Assembly (NCBI RefSeq): GCF_014298075.1
Contig: NZ_CP060418.1
Coordinates: forward strand, 744,001-808,000
DNA length: 64,000 nucleotides
Direction: 5' to 3'
Source: Enterobacter sp. JUb54
GTDB lineage: Bacteria; Pseudomonadota; Gammaproteobacteria; Enterobacterales; Enterobacteriaceae
Shown here: one piece after another, positions 1 through 8,158 of the stretch
How the letters are laid out: the number at the start of each line of letters is the position of its first letter
Numbering within the stretch: position 1 is the stretch's first letter
Program-made: the position numbers and the translations under genes
The notes under the pieces: model-generated
What the model saw: only the letters and a program-made list of their open reading frames with translations
The model's database searches: none
Told to the model about the DNA's origin: nothing

Positions 1-561
1 AGCCTGCTGACGACGCGAATGGCGACGCAGCAGGAACCGCATCTGATGCAGGTCAGTTCGCTGTATGACGCGGCGATGCTGATTGGCAAAACGCTGCAGG
101 AGGTGATTCAGCGAGACAGCAGCAACCAGCAGAACTGCGGCAACACCAACTTCAACTGCAATCTGCTGCTGGGCGGGCAGATTGCCGGTGAAACCCATCG
201 TCTGTTCCATATTTACCCGGAAGGCAACTTTATCGAAGCGTCGAGCGATACGCCTTATTTCCAGATTGGCGAAAGCAAGTACGGCAAGCCGATCATCGAC
301 CGGGTATTAAGCCGCGAGACATCGCTGGAGCAGGCGATGTGCTGCGCCCTGATCTCGATTGACTCTACGCTGCGCAGTAATCTCTCCGTCGGCCTGCCGC
401 TGGACACGCTGCTGTACCGCAGCGACAGCCTCAGCAGCGGCGAGCAGCACCGCATCACCGACAACGATCCCTACTTCAATACCATCCGCAAAGCGTGGTC
501 CGAAGGGCTGCAACACACCTTCCTGACGCTGCCGCCGTTTGGGGCCGGCAATCAGCAGTAG
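1..561 (+). CDS. Anbu-type proteasome-like protease, 3' part
   Basis: The reading frame is open from base 1, so the gene begins upstream of the window and only about the last 186 residues are seen. The sequence resembles the C-terminal part of Anbu, the bacterial proteasome-homologue family of Ntn hydrolases: an 'IYPEGNFIEAS' segment, 'FQIGESKYGKPIIDR', then a 'SIDSTLRSNLSVGLPLD' strand region. The catalytic N-terminal Thr lies outside the window. Anbu genes are usually found with ATP-grasp, alpha-E and transglutaminase-like genes, which would lie to the left. The peptide or protein substrate is not established for the family. The desaturase that follows is 217 bp downstream, probably a separate unit because a hairpin lies between them. 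Confidence in the family is good; the function is unknown. Confidence 0.8.
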   Translation, partial: SLLTTRMATQQEPHLMQVSSLYDAAMLIGKTLQEVIQRDSSNQQNCGNTNFNCNLLLGGQIAGETHRLFHIYPEGNFIEASSDTPYFQIGESKYGKPIIDRVLSRETSLEQAMCCALISIDSTLRSNLSVGLPLDTLLYRSDSLSSGEQHRITDNDPYFNTIRKAWSEGLQHTFLTLPPFGAGNQQ

Positions 562-575
562 GGCGGCCGGCGGCT

Positions 576-607
576 GATACCGCGGTGGCCGATGCCACCG
601 GGGTATC
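576..607 (+). terminator. Hairpin after the Anbu-type gene
   Basis: Fifteen bases after the stop codon, GATACCGCGGTGGC (576-589) faces GCCACCGGGGTATC (594-607) across a CGAT loop: 14 pairs with one mismatch. There is no T-run, so this is either a weak intrinsic terminator or a transcript-end stabiliser. Confidence 0.5.
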
Positions 608-778
608 GCTCGCGGCGCGGGCGTTATCTGCCGGTGACATATTTTGCCTGACAAACGGTGCGCTCAGCGTCTGATATTCCGTTTCTGCAAAAGCTAAGTG
701 ATTTAAATACTTTGTTTTTTTCTTTCATTTCTCACATCGTCGGGAGGTCAACGTCACGCACAAAGAGTCCCGGTAGTC

Positions 779-1765
779 ATGACAAAAAAAACGTCGATGT
801 ATCTGCATCCAAAGCAACGTGCGCTTCTCCGTCAGCTGTCCCGTCGCTGGCTATGGCGCAGTGAATTACCCACCTGGTTATTAATTATTGTGGTCTATGG
901 CGGCTGGTTTATGACGCTGACGTACTGGCAGACGCTGGGGATTTTCCCGGCGACGGTGCTGCTGATCTGGTTTACTGCCTGGTATATGTCGTTGCAGCAT
1001 GAGCTGATTCACGGCCACCCCACCAACCGGGCGTGGTGTAACCAACTGCTGGGCACGCTGCCGCTGGCGGTGTGGTATCCCTACGGCCTTTACCGGGACT
1101 CCCATCTGGCGCACCACCATAACGAGCGTCTGACGTTGCCGGTGGATGACCCCGAATCCTACTATTTTACCGACGAGAGCTGGCGGCGTTTCTCGCCCTG
1201 GCAGCGTCAGGTGATTCATCTGCGCAATACCTTTATCGGCCGGCTGCTGCTGGCCCCGCTGCTGGATATCGGGCAGACGCTCGCCAGCGCGGTGAAGGCG
1301 TTTCGCTATCGGCAGGGCAAAGCGATGGCGATGTGGCTGATTCACCTCGGCTTGCTGGCCGGGCTGCTGGCGTGGATCGCGCACTGTGATTTTTCACCGC
1401 TCTATTATGTGGTTGCGGTCAGTTATCCGGCGCTGGCACTGACCAAAATTCGTTCCTTCCTTGAGCACCGGGCCGCAGACGATCCGTTGGCCCGGTCGGT
1501 CATCAATGAGGCCGGACTGGTGTGGCGGGTGCTGTTTCTTAATCTGAACTACCACGCTGTACATCATGATCTGCCCGGCGTTCCGTGGTACGGCCTGCGA
1601 AAAATCTACCTGCTTGAACGCGAGCGCTATCAGCAGCGTAATCACGGATTTTTGGTGCGAGGCTACGGGGAATGGTTACGCGCTTTTCTCTTCAAGGCAG
1701 TGGAGGTCAACGCCCATCCCGGCATCAAAAGCGTTAAGCCGGACGGAGAACATGATGCGCCATAA
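779..1765 (+). CDS. Membrane fatty acid desaturase / hydroxylase family protein
   Basis: A 328-aa integral-membrane non-haem di-iron enzyme of the fatty acid desaturase superfamily. The histidine boxes are visible in order: HELIHGH (about residue 79), HLAHHH (about 111) and HAVHHDLPG (about 260). Hydrophobic stretches before and between them (about 27-70 and 180-225) fit the usual four-helix topology with the di-iron site on the cytoplasmic face. Such enzymes insert double bonds or hydroxyls into acyl chains or carotenoid-like lipids; the substrate cannot be read from sequence. The start is supported by codon pattern but only by a weak ribosome site. It overlaps the next gene by 14 nt, so the two are probably translated together. 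The pairing with a PhnD-like protein is unexplained. Confidence 0.8.
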   Translation: MTKKTSMYLHPKQRALLRQLSRRWLWRSELPTWLLIIVVYGGWFMTLTYWQTLGIFPATVLLIWFTAWYMSLQHELIHGHPTNRAWCNQLLGTLPLAVWYPYGLYRDSHLAHHHNERLTLPVDDPESYYFTDESWRRFSPWQRQVIHLRNTFIGRLLLAPLLDIGQTLASAVKAFRYRQGKAMAMWLIHLGLLAGLLAWIAHCDFSPLYYVVAVSYPALALTKIRSFLEHRAADDPLARSVINEAGLVWRVLFLNLNYHAVHHDLPGVPWYGLRKIYLLERERYQQRNHGFLVRGYGEWLRAFLFKAVEVNAHPGIKSVKPDGEHDAP

Positions 1766-2546
1766 TGTCGATTTACCGATGTACGCCATTCACCCTCAGG
1801 AGAATCAGGCTTTAGAGGCTGCGGTACGAGAACTTTTGCAGGCCCGGGGAATTGCCGCGAGTCTGCCGTCAACCGCCACGGATTTACTCTCCCACTGGCG
1901 TCAACCGGATCTGTTGCTGAGCCAGACCTGCGGCTACCCGCTCGTGACTTTGCTGCCCGACGTTCAGACGGTAGGGTGCTTTCACTATGGGGCCCCCGGC
2001 TGCGAAGGGATCGAATACCGCAGCCTGCTGGTGACGCGTGCGGCAAATAGCCCACGGCAACTGGCCGATTTTCACGGACTGCGGGCCGTCTGTAATTCGC
2101 CCGATTCGCAGTCAGGCTACAATGTGCTGCGAAAGATGATCGCGCCGCTTGCCCGCAACGGACATTTTTTTGGCGACGTCATTTTCAGCGGCAGTCACCG
2201 ACAGTCACTTATCGATTTACAGCAAGGCGCGGGGGATATTGCCGCCATTGATTGCATCAGTTGGGCGCTGCTGGCCCGCCATGAACCTGCGGTGCTGGAG
2301 GGGTTGTGCGTTATTGAGCGAAGCCCACTGGCGCCAGGGCTACCGCTTATCACCGGGCCGCAAACGTCAGCGGAGACTCTGGCGGGCTTGAGAGCGGCGT
2401 TGCAACAGCTGGTCAGCGACCTACAGTATCGTGAGCGCTGCGACGCGCAGTTTATCTGTGGGTTTAGCCCGCTGACCCGGGCACCCTATAACCGGCTGCT
2501 GGCATGGCGGGAAGAGGCGCGACTGCAAGGGGTAAGCCAATTGTAA
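1752..2546 (+). CDS. PhnD-like phosphate/phosphonate-type substrate-binding protein (cytosolic?)
   Basis: A 264-aa protein resembling the PhnD family of periplasmic binding proteins: 'DFHGLRAVCNSPDSQSGYNVLR' (about 110-130) matches the anion-binding loop region, followed by 'FSGSHRQSLIDLQQGAGDIAAID'. The chosen ATG (first of two consecutive) has a GGAG site 4-5 nt upstream and overlaps the desaturase stop region; longer in-frame starts would run deep into that gene. There is no signal peptide, which is unusual for a transporter component and suggests a cytosolic ligand-binding or sensor role. No permease or ATPase for this class lies nearby. Function is uncertain beyond the fold. Confidence 0.65.
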   Translation: MMRHNVDLPMYAIHPQENQALEAAVRELLQARGIAASLPSTATDLLSHWRQPDLLLSQTCGYPLVTLLPDVQTVGCFHYGAPGCEGIEYRSLLVTRAANSPRQLADFHGLRAVCNSPDSQSGYNVLRKMIAPLARNGHFFGDVIFSGSHRQSLIDLQQGAGDIAAIDCISWALLARHEPAVLEGLCVIERSPLAPGLPLITGPQTSAETLAGLRAALQQLVSDLQYRERCDAQFICGFSPLTRAPYNRLLAWREEARLQGVSQL

Positions 2547-2550
2547 GTGA

Positions 2551-2572
2551 CCGGAGAAGCGGGCTTCTCCGG
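2551..2572. terminator. Bidirectional terminator between converging genes
   Basis: CCGGAGAAG (2551-2559) pairs perfectly with CTTCTCCGG (2564-2572) around a 4-nt loop. It sits between the stop of the PhnD-like gene (2546) and the stop of the oppositely oriented monooxygenase (2581). No clear T-run on either side. Confidence 0.6.
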
Positions 2573-2580
2573 GGCGGGGA

Positions 2581-3939
2581 TTAGCGTGGATCTGCCGGTG
2601 GTGGGTGATGGATAAAGCGGTTTTCCGCTGGCGGTAAGCCCAGCTTTTCCCGCAGCGTACCCGGCGGATAGCTCGTTCTCATGACGCCGTTGCGTTGGAG
2701 AATCGGCACGACCAGCTCGACAAAACGGTCAAAATCACCCGGTAGTAACGGGAACATCAGATTAAACCCATCGGCAGCACCGGCGCGCCAGGTCTCGGTC
2801 AGCGCGCTGGCGACCTCTTCCGCACTGCCAATCAACAGCCAGCTATCGGAACTTTGCAGCAGTAAACGACCCAGTTGCAGGATAGTCAGCGACGGATCGT
2901 AATGGCGGATCAGCCGCAGCGCGGTACGGATCCCGTCGAAGGTCTCTTCGTCCGGCAGCGGCGGCAGCGGTTGGTCGACCGCATAGTCTGAGAGATCCAT
3001 TCGCAGGTATGAAGAGAGCAGATCGATAGCCATCCGATCGCTCATCAGACGGTTATTAAGCTGCTGCCGCTGCGTTTTTTCCGCCTCAGAATTCACCACT
3101 ACCGGCAGCACGCCAGCGATGATCTTAAAATGCGCCGGGTCACGTCCCTTGGCCCGCAGCCGTTGATTCATCTGCTCGCGATAGCTCAGCCCCTCCTCAA
3201 TGGACTGAATAAACACGAAGTGCATATCTGACCACGTTGCCGCCAGATCTTTCCCTGCTTCTGAGGAGCCTGCCTGCACCAACACCGGATGGCCCTGCGG
3301 CGGACGCGGCAGGTTCAGCGGCCCGCGAACGGTAAAATGCTCACCGCGATGATCGAGGTGATGCACTTTCTGTTTATCGGCAAACAGGCCGCTTGCTTTG
3401 TCGTACAGCACCGCATCCTGTTCCCATGAGTCCCAAAGCCGGGTGACGACATCAATAAATTCACCGGCTCGGCGATAGCGGTTGCCGTGCTGTGGCAGCT
3501 GGTCGAGGCCGAAGTTGGCGGCTTCTTCCTCCAGCCACGAGGTCACGACGTTCCAGCTCGCCCGGCCATTGCTCAGAAAATCGAGTGACGCAAAATAACG
3601 AGCAAGGTTATAGGGTTCGTTATAGGAGGTGGACGCCGTGCCCATCAGGCCAATGTGTTCGGTGACGGCCGCCAGCGCACTGAGCAAGGTGATGGGCTCC
3701 AGGCGCGCGTTAGCGTAGTGGGTCAGGCCGCTAGGCACCTTGTCCCAGATAGCAATATGGTCTGCAACAAAAATGGCATCTAAAGTGGCCGCTTCGGCTT
3801 TTTTAGCCAGCCCGACATAGTAGTCCAGGCTGAAAATCTCGGTTGTCGGAGCCTGCGGGTGGCGCCAGGAGAAGCGGTAATCGCCCTGGGGATTAAAGAA
3901 GAACAGGTTTAAAATCATATGTTCTGTAGACATCGTCAT
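2581..3939 (-). CDS. LLM-class flavin-dependent monooxygenase (NtaA/SnaA/DszA family)
   Basis: A 452-aa bacterial-luciferase-like TIM-barrel enzyme of the nitrilotriacetate monooxygenase component A group. The N-terminal 'NLFFFNPQGDYRFSWRHP', the 'EPITLLSALAAVTEHIGLMGTASTSYNEPYNLAR' strand-helix region and 'GHPVLVQAGSSEAGKDLA' are typical. These two-component enzymes use FMNH2 from a separate reductase to oxidise and cleave amines, sulfur compounds or chelators; no flavin reductase gene is adjacent. It is the last gene of the transporter operon (37 nt after the binding-protein gene), so it probably acts on what that transporter imports. Two starts are possible (3939 or 3933); the difference is two residues. 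Confidence 0.85.
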   Translation of the reverse strand: MTMSTEHMILNLFFFNPQGDYRFSWRHPQAPTTEIFSLDYYVGLAKKAEAATLDAIFVADHIAIWDKVPSGLTHYANARLEPITLLSALAAVTEHIGLMGTASTSYNEPYNLARYFASLDFLSNGRASWNVVTSWLEEEAANFGLDQLPQHGNRYRRAGEFIDVVTRLWDSWEQDAVLYDKASGLFADKQKVHHLDHRGEHFTVRGPLNLPRPPQGHPVLVQAGSSEAGKDLAATWSDMHFVFIQSIEEGLSYREQMNQRLRAKGRDPAHFKIIAGVLPVVVNSEAEKTQRQQLNNRLMSDRMAIDLLSSYLRMDLSDYAVDQPLPPLPDEETFDGIRTALRLIRHYDPSLTILQLGRLLLQSSDSWLLIGSAEEVASALTETWRAGAADGFNLMFPLLPGDFDRFVELVVPILQRNGVMRTSYPPGTLREKLGLPPAENRFIHHPPPADPR

Positions 3940-3975
3940 GCTCTTTTGCTGATAGCCACTCCCTGGCCGTGATGA

Positions 3976-4875
3976 TTAGTGGCCTGGCAGATTGGCATTA
4001 ACCCACTGTTCGGCAACGGTTGCCGGGTCTTTATGCTGCAGATCAACCTGTTGGTTCAGCGCGATCAGCGCCGCATTATCAAGCCGGGAGGAGACCTGAT
4101 TAAGGACGCTACTGACGTTGGCGGAAAGGCTGGCTTTGCGCACCAGCGGCACGACGTTCTGGCTGGGTTGCTCATGCTTATCGTCGGCTAACACCACCCA
4201 ATCTTCTTTCGCCAGGTTACCCTGGGTAGAGATCACCGTGGCCACGTCGATCTTGCCGGAGTTCAGCGCCAGACGGGTTAATGGTCCCCCCATATCAAGT
4301 GACTTCACCGCTTTAAACTCAAGGCCGTAGACGCGTTTGAGGCCCGGAAGCCCGAGGGCGCGCACCGCCAGCTCTGGCGGTCCTCCGATAGTCAACTGAT
4401 GGGCAATCGGCTGCAGATCGGACAAGGTCGTCAGGTTGTATTTCTTCGCCGTTTCAGCGCGCACCGCCCAGGCGGTAATCGATGTGGCCGGAGAGGGGGT
4501 GAGCAGCGTGAATTCGCCAGGCAGTACCTTCGCCAGTTCGGCGCTGACATCGCTCTGGCTGGTGGCCAGGGTTTTCCCGTCATAATAGTTGAGCAGCGCG
4601 CCCAGATATTCCGGCACGATATCGATCTCGCCGCTCTTTAATGCCGGCAGGATGATTTCGCGGTTGCCGAGATTCAGTCGCGTTTTTACCTCAATATTAT
4701 TTTTCCTCAGCGCACTGGCATAAATATTCGCGAGGATAGAACTCTCGGTAAAATTAGCGCCGCCGATCGTTACGCTTTCTGCCAGCGTACTGAAACTAAG
4801 ACTGAGTAATCCCGCGGTAAGAATCGATAAGCGCCACCGACGGGTATTAACAGGAAACCCTAATATATGCTTCAT
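3976..4875 (-). CDS. OsmF/YehZ-type quaternary-amine ABC transporter binding protein
   Basis: A 299-aa periplasmic protein with a clear Sec signal peptide (basic start, then a hydrophobic segment at about 15-31 ending near 'STLAES'). The mature part begins 'VTIGGANFTESSILANIYASAL', a hallmark of the glycine betaine/choline-binding OpuAC family. It shows 'GEIDIVPEYLGALLNYY' and 'LALNSGKIDVATVISTQGNLAKEDWVVLADD' as in OsmF/YehZ. An AGAGG site lies 5 nt upstream of the ATG. It forms an operon with two permeases and an ATPase. YehZ-type systems bind betaines weakly in E. coli; here the neighbouring monooxygenase suggests nutrient uptake rather than osmoprotection, which is inference. Confidence 0.88.
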   Translation of the reverse strand: MKHILGFPVNTRRWRLSILTAGLLSLSFSTLAESVTIGGANFTESSILANIYASALRKNNIEVKTRLNLGNREIILPALKSGEIDIVPEYLGALLNYYDGKTLATSQSDVSAELAKVLPGEFTLLTPSPATSITAWAVRAETAKKYNLTTLSDLQPIAHQLTIGGPPELAVRALGLPGLKRVYGLEFKAVKSLDMGGPLTRLALNSGKIDVATVISTQGNLAKEDWVVLADDKHEQPSQNVVPLVRKASLSANVSSVLNQVSSRLDNAALIALNQQVDLQHKDPATVAEQWVNANLPGH

Positions 4876-4930
4876 AATGCCTCTTTATATGCAGATGATT
4901 GGTGGAGTCAGGGCCTATTCTATTAGGCTC

Positions 4931-5599
4931 TTAATGCTCGGCTACGAGCGTGGTACGGCGATATTTTCGGTTGAAACAGGAAAAACATAATTCACTGCCG
5001 ATAGCCAGCAGCGAGACCACCAGCGACCCGGCAATAACCTGCGGGAAATCGCGTTGCCCAAGGCCGTCGATCAGGAAACGCCCCAGGCCGCCAAGGCCGG
5101 CGTAGGCGGCGACCACGGCGGTAGCGATAAGCTGGACCAGCGCGGTACGTATCCCGGCGATAATCAGCGGGGCAGCCAGCGGGATGCGCAGCTGCCACAG
5201 GCTTTGCCATGGCGTCATTCCCAACGCGGTGGCGGCATCGCAGAGCGGGCGGTCGGCATGATAAATACCGACCCAGGCATTGGTCAGGATCGGCGGGATC
5301 GACATCGCCACCAGCGCCGCAAAAACCGGAATGTCGTTAAAGCCAAAGACAATAATGCATAATAAAATGAGTCCTAATGACGGAATGGCGCGGCCAATAT
5401 TAAACAGATTAATAATAATAAACGCACCTTTGCGCCAATAACCCAGCGCAATACCCAGCGGCAGGGCAATTACCGATGACAACACGATGCTAATGAGGAC
5501 ATAATAAATATGTTCGCGCAGTCGCATTAATATTCCCGTATCGCCAAGCCAGTGCTCAGGTTGTAAAAGCCAGCGAACCGTCGCAAGTAATATATCCAT
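4931..5599 (-). CDS. ABC transporter permease, OsmW/YehW-like
   Basis: A 222-aa inner-membrane permease of the OpuBB/ProW family. About five hydrophobic segments are seen, and the EAA loop region reads 'DAATALGMTPWQSLWQLRIPLAAPLIIAGIR', the docking site for the ATPase. I chose the ATG at 5599, which overlaps the stop of the preceding permease as TAATG; the alternative is a TTG eight codons upstream with no ribosome site. Partner of the other permease in a heterodimeric channel, as in yehWXYZ. Confidence 0.87.
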   Translation of the reverse strand: MDILLATVRWLLQPEHWLGDTGILMRLREHIYYVLISIVLSSVIALPLGIALGYWRKGAFIIINLFNIGRAIPSLGLILLCIIVFGFNDIPVFAALVAMSIPPILTNAWVGIYHADRPLCDAATALGMTPWQSLWQLRIPLAAPLIIAGIRTALVQLIATAVVAAYAGLGGLGRFLIDGLGQRDFPQVIAGSLVVSLLAIGSELCFSCFNRKYRRTTLVAEH

Positions 5600-6228
5600 T
5601 AGCGTGTCCAGGGCGTGAGCCAATAGCCGACATGGGCTATCAGGGAGTCCAGTAAAAATGACAGCATGAGGCTTAATACCACGCTGGCAATAATGGGCGT
5701 AAGAAAATCCTGATTAAATCCAGCCAGCAGCAGTTGCCCCAGCCCGCCCTGGCCAATCAGGGCGGTCACGGTCACCAGCCCGACCAGCGTCACGGAGGCA
5801 ATCCGCAACCCGGCAAACAGCGAGGGCACCAGCAGGTGCAGCTCAATATCAATAAACCGATATCCGCGGGTGTACCCAAGCGCGCGCGCCGACTCCAGCA
5901 CGGCGACGGGCAGCTTTTCTATGCCGGCGATGACGTTACGTAACAGGATCAACAGCGAGTAAACCGTTAAACCAATGACCGACGTCGTGAGCGACAGGCC
6001 GGTAAAAGGTAATAAGAGAATAAATAACGCCAGCGACGGGATGGTAAAGATAACCCCGCAAAGATAAATCAACGGTTGAGTGGTCACCGGCCAGCGTAGC
6101 GTGAGCACGATGAACGCGCCCGTCAACACGGTGCCAAAAAACAGCGAGATGGCGACCAACTGCGTATGCTGCCATAGCAGCTCGCCAATCAGGATTTTGT
6201 TGGCATAAATCCACGACCAGTCAATCAT
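5599..6228 (-). CDS. ABC transporter permease, OsmY/YehY-like
   Basis: A 209-aa permease starting 'MIDWSWIYANK'. It has several transmembrane segments and an EAA loop 'LESARALGYTRGYRFIDIELHLLVPSLFAGLR'. The ATG at 6228 overlaps the ATPase stop by 8 nt (ATGATTGA), so translation is coupled; longer readings extend only through ATPase sequence in another frame. It works with the second permease and the ATPase. Confidence 0.87.
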   Translation of the reverse strand: MIDWSWIYANKILIGELLWQHTQLVAISLFFGTVLTGAFIVLTLRWPVTTQPLIYLCGVIFTIPSLALFILLLPFTGLSLTTSVIGLTVYSLLILLRNVIAGIEKLPVAVLESARALGYTRGYRFIDIELHLLVPSLFAGLRIASVTLVGLVTVTALIGQGGLGQLLLAGFNQDFLTPIIASVVLSLMLSFLLDSLIAHVGYWLTPWTR

Positions 6229-7309
6229 AGCGGCGAATTTCCACGTCGCCGTCCAGCACATTGCGCAGCAGGATATGAGAGACGCTGCCCTGGTACTGCC
6301 CGTTGCTATCGACGTGGACCAGCACGCCGCCGGGCGCATCCAGCAGGGCGCTATAGGCAAAGCGCAAAGAGTTCAGGGCCGAAAGCGGCTGGGCTATCGG
6401 CAACGTAATACGCTTTTCTGGATCAAACCAGTGCAGGGGGCGCTGCTGTTGATCCAGCACCAGCCGCAGCGGGCTGGCGACCGTTGGATGTGCGCTGGCG
6501 ATCGGTGATAAACCTTCATCCAGCAGCGGGACATCGTGTCGCGGCAACTGACCGACCTGGAGCATCCCAAGGCGCTTAAGATTCGGTTCGGGACCAATAA
6601 AACGCTGCACAAACTCGCTGGCCGGGTGCGCCAGAATCTGCTCTGGCGTATCGCACTGCGCCAGCACGCCTCCTTCCTGGAAAATAGCGATTTTATCGCC
6701 TAGCCGGATGGCTTCATTAATGTCATGCGTTACCAGCACAATGGTCTTATGCAGGCGCTGCTGTAGCAGTAACAGTTCATCCTGCAAGCGTTCGCGTACC
6801 ACCGGGTCAATGGCGGCAAAGGGTTCGTCCATCAACAGAATCGACGGGTCGGCGGCGAGCGCCCGCGCGATGGCCACGCGTCCTTGTTGCCCGCCAGAGA
6901 GTTGGTGCGGATAGCGGGTTAACAGATGACGGTCCAGCGACATTAAGTCCACCAGTTCATCGATGCGTGCGCGAATGCGTGATTTGTGCCAGCCAAGTAA
7001 GCGCGGCACCGTGGCGATATTTTGTGCCGCCGTCCGGTGGGGAAACAGTGCGGCGCTTTGCATCACAAAGCCAATGTTGCGGCGGACCTGAATAATATCA
7101 GCCAGCGCGATGTTCACCCCCTGCACATAAACGTTGCCGGCATCCGGTTTATCGAGCTGATTGATCATGCGCAATATGGTCGTTTTGCCACAGCCGCTGG
7201 GGCCGACGAAAGTACAGAGTTCACCGCTGTTAATGACCAGGTTAAGGCCGCGTATTGCCGCATGCGCGCTGCCGGGGTAGGTCTTTTGAATGTTTTCTAA
7301 TCTGATCAT
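6221..7309 (-). CDS. ABC transporter ATP-binding protein, OsmV/YehX-like
   Basis: A 362-aa ATPase of the glycine-betaine class. Walker A 'GPSGCGKTT' is at about residue 34, the signature 'LSGGQQGR' at about 137 and Walker B 'ILLMDEPFAAIDP' just after, followed by the H-loop 'VLVTHD'. A C-terminal region of about 110 residues beyond the nucleotide-binding domain matches the CBS-like regulatory part of YehX/ProV relatives. I chose the ATG at 7309; a GTG five codons upstream is possible. First gene of the minus-strand operon, so the promoter should lie just right of it. Confidence 0.87.
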   Translation of the reverse strand: MIRLENIQKTYPGSAHAAIRGLNLVINSGELCTFVGPSGCGKTTILRMINQLDKPDAGNVYVQGVNIALADIIQVRRNIGFVMQSAALFPHRTAAQNIATVPRLLGWHKSRIRARIDELVDLMSLDRHLLTRYPHQLSGGQQGRVAIARALAADPSILLMDEPFAAIDPVVRERLQDELLLLQQRLHKTIVLVTHDINEAIRLGDKIAIFQEGGVLAQCDTPEQILAHPASEFVQRFIGPEPNLKRLGMLQVGQLPRHDVPLLDEGLSPIASAHPTVASPLRLVLDQQQRPLHWFDPEKRITLPIAQPLSALNSLRFAYSALLDAPGGVLVHVDSNGQYQGSVSHILLRNVLDGDVEIRRYD

Positions 7310-8079
7310 CTGGTGTTGTAACACTCTGAATTTATAGAGAAGTAATGGCTTTCATCGCGGAGTTGACACCTTACAAACTACCGACAGGTTTCAGGGAGGG
7401 CAAATACGTTATTCGCATTTGCATAGTTGGAATCTGGACAATTCCTGAACCGAAGGAATGCGGTTTGATCTGGCATAAAGCAATGGTGATATTTGCATCG
7501 GCCGCCATAGGTGAATGGCCGTACGGCGGCCATTTTTCTGTCCGTCAGCGAGGTCAGCCGAATATCGATTTGCTAATTTGTGATAAGCAGCACAAATGGC
7601 TGTCAGTGGTTTATTTGATCGTATGAAAAATTGCATTTGATTTTAATCAAAAAATAACATGCTGCATTATGGCCATAATGCAGCGATAAACGTGTTAAAT
7701 AAATGCTGGTTTATTGTGTCTTATATATTGCGTGATAATGAATGAAATAGTTTTTTAGCCACAACATGGGGCGAAAAGTGTGACCTCTTACGGTTTTTAA
7801 ACCCTGTTTGCTGTTATTTGTCATAATATTTTATTAATTACATTAACAGTTTAATGACGATGCCGGCGAATAATTATACGGCTAATGGTTAAATATCAGT
7901 CTTAATACCCACAAAAATAGATCAAAAATTAACCTTTGTTATCCCCATAAAATATTTTTATCCCCGCATATATTCTTGATAAAAGTCATGTCTGAAGCGG
8001 CTTTTTAATATCTAATTATTTGATTTGAATGGTTTTATTTTTACTCGCGGTGGGCTGCTAAATACACGAGGGGGGTGTT
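7310..8079. other. Intergenic region between the ABC operon and tdcA
   Basis: About 0.8 kb, AT-rich toward tdcA, with no convincing gene on either strand. It should hold the promoter of the minus-strand ABC operon and upstream tdc control sequences. In E. coli a small divergent gene, tdcR, lies upstream of tdcA; I see no recognisable counterpart. A terminator-like hairpin at 7515-7537 is listed separately. Confidence 0.6.
7515..7537 (+). terminator. Intrinsic terminator-like hairpin with T-run
   Basis: ATGGCCG (7515-7521) and CGGCCAT (7527-7533) form a 7-bp stem with a TACGG loop, followed directly by a run of five T (7533-7537). It points along the plus strand, where no gene is recognised upstream, so it may end an unannotated short transcript or be fortuitous. 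Confidence 0.4.
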
Positions 8080-8095
8080 TGTGAGTGGTCTCACA
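8080..8095. promoter_or_regulatory. CRP-binding site upstream of tdcA
   Basis: TGTGA-N6-TCACA is a perfect match to the CRP core consensus, centred 71 bp before the tdcA start. A TACACT (8118-8123) about 30 bp downstream could serve as a -10 for a class II CRP promoter starting near 8130. CRP control of tdc is established in E. coli. Confidence 0.8.
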
Positions 8096-8158
8096 TAACC
8101 ACCTAATCGCCATTTGGTACACTTCACCCCGTCGAGAAAATAATGGAAGCAGGTTGCT

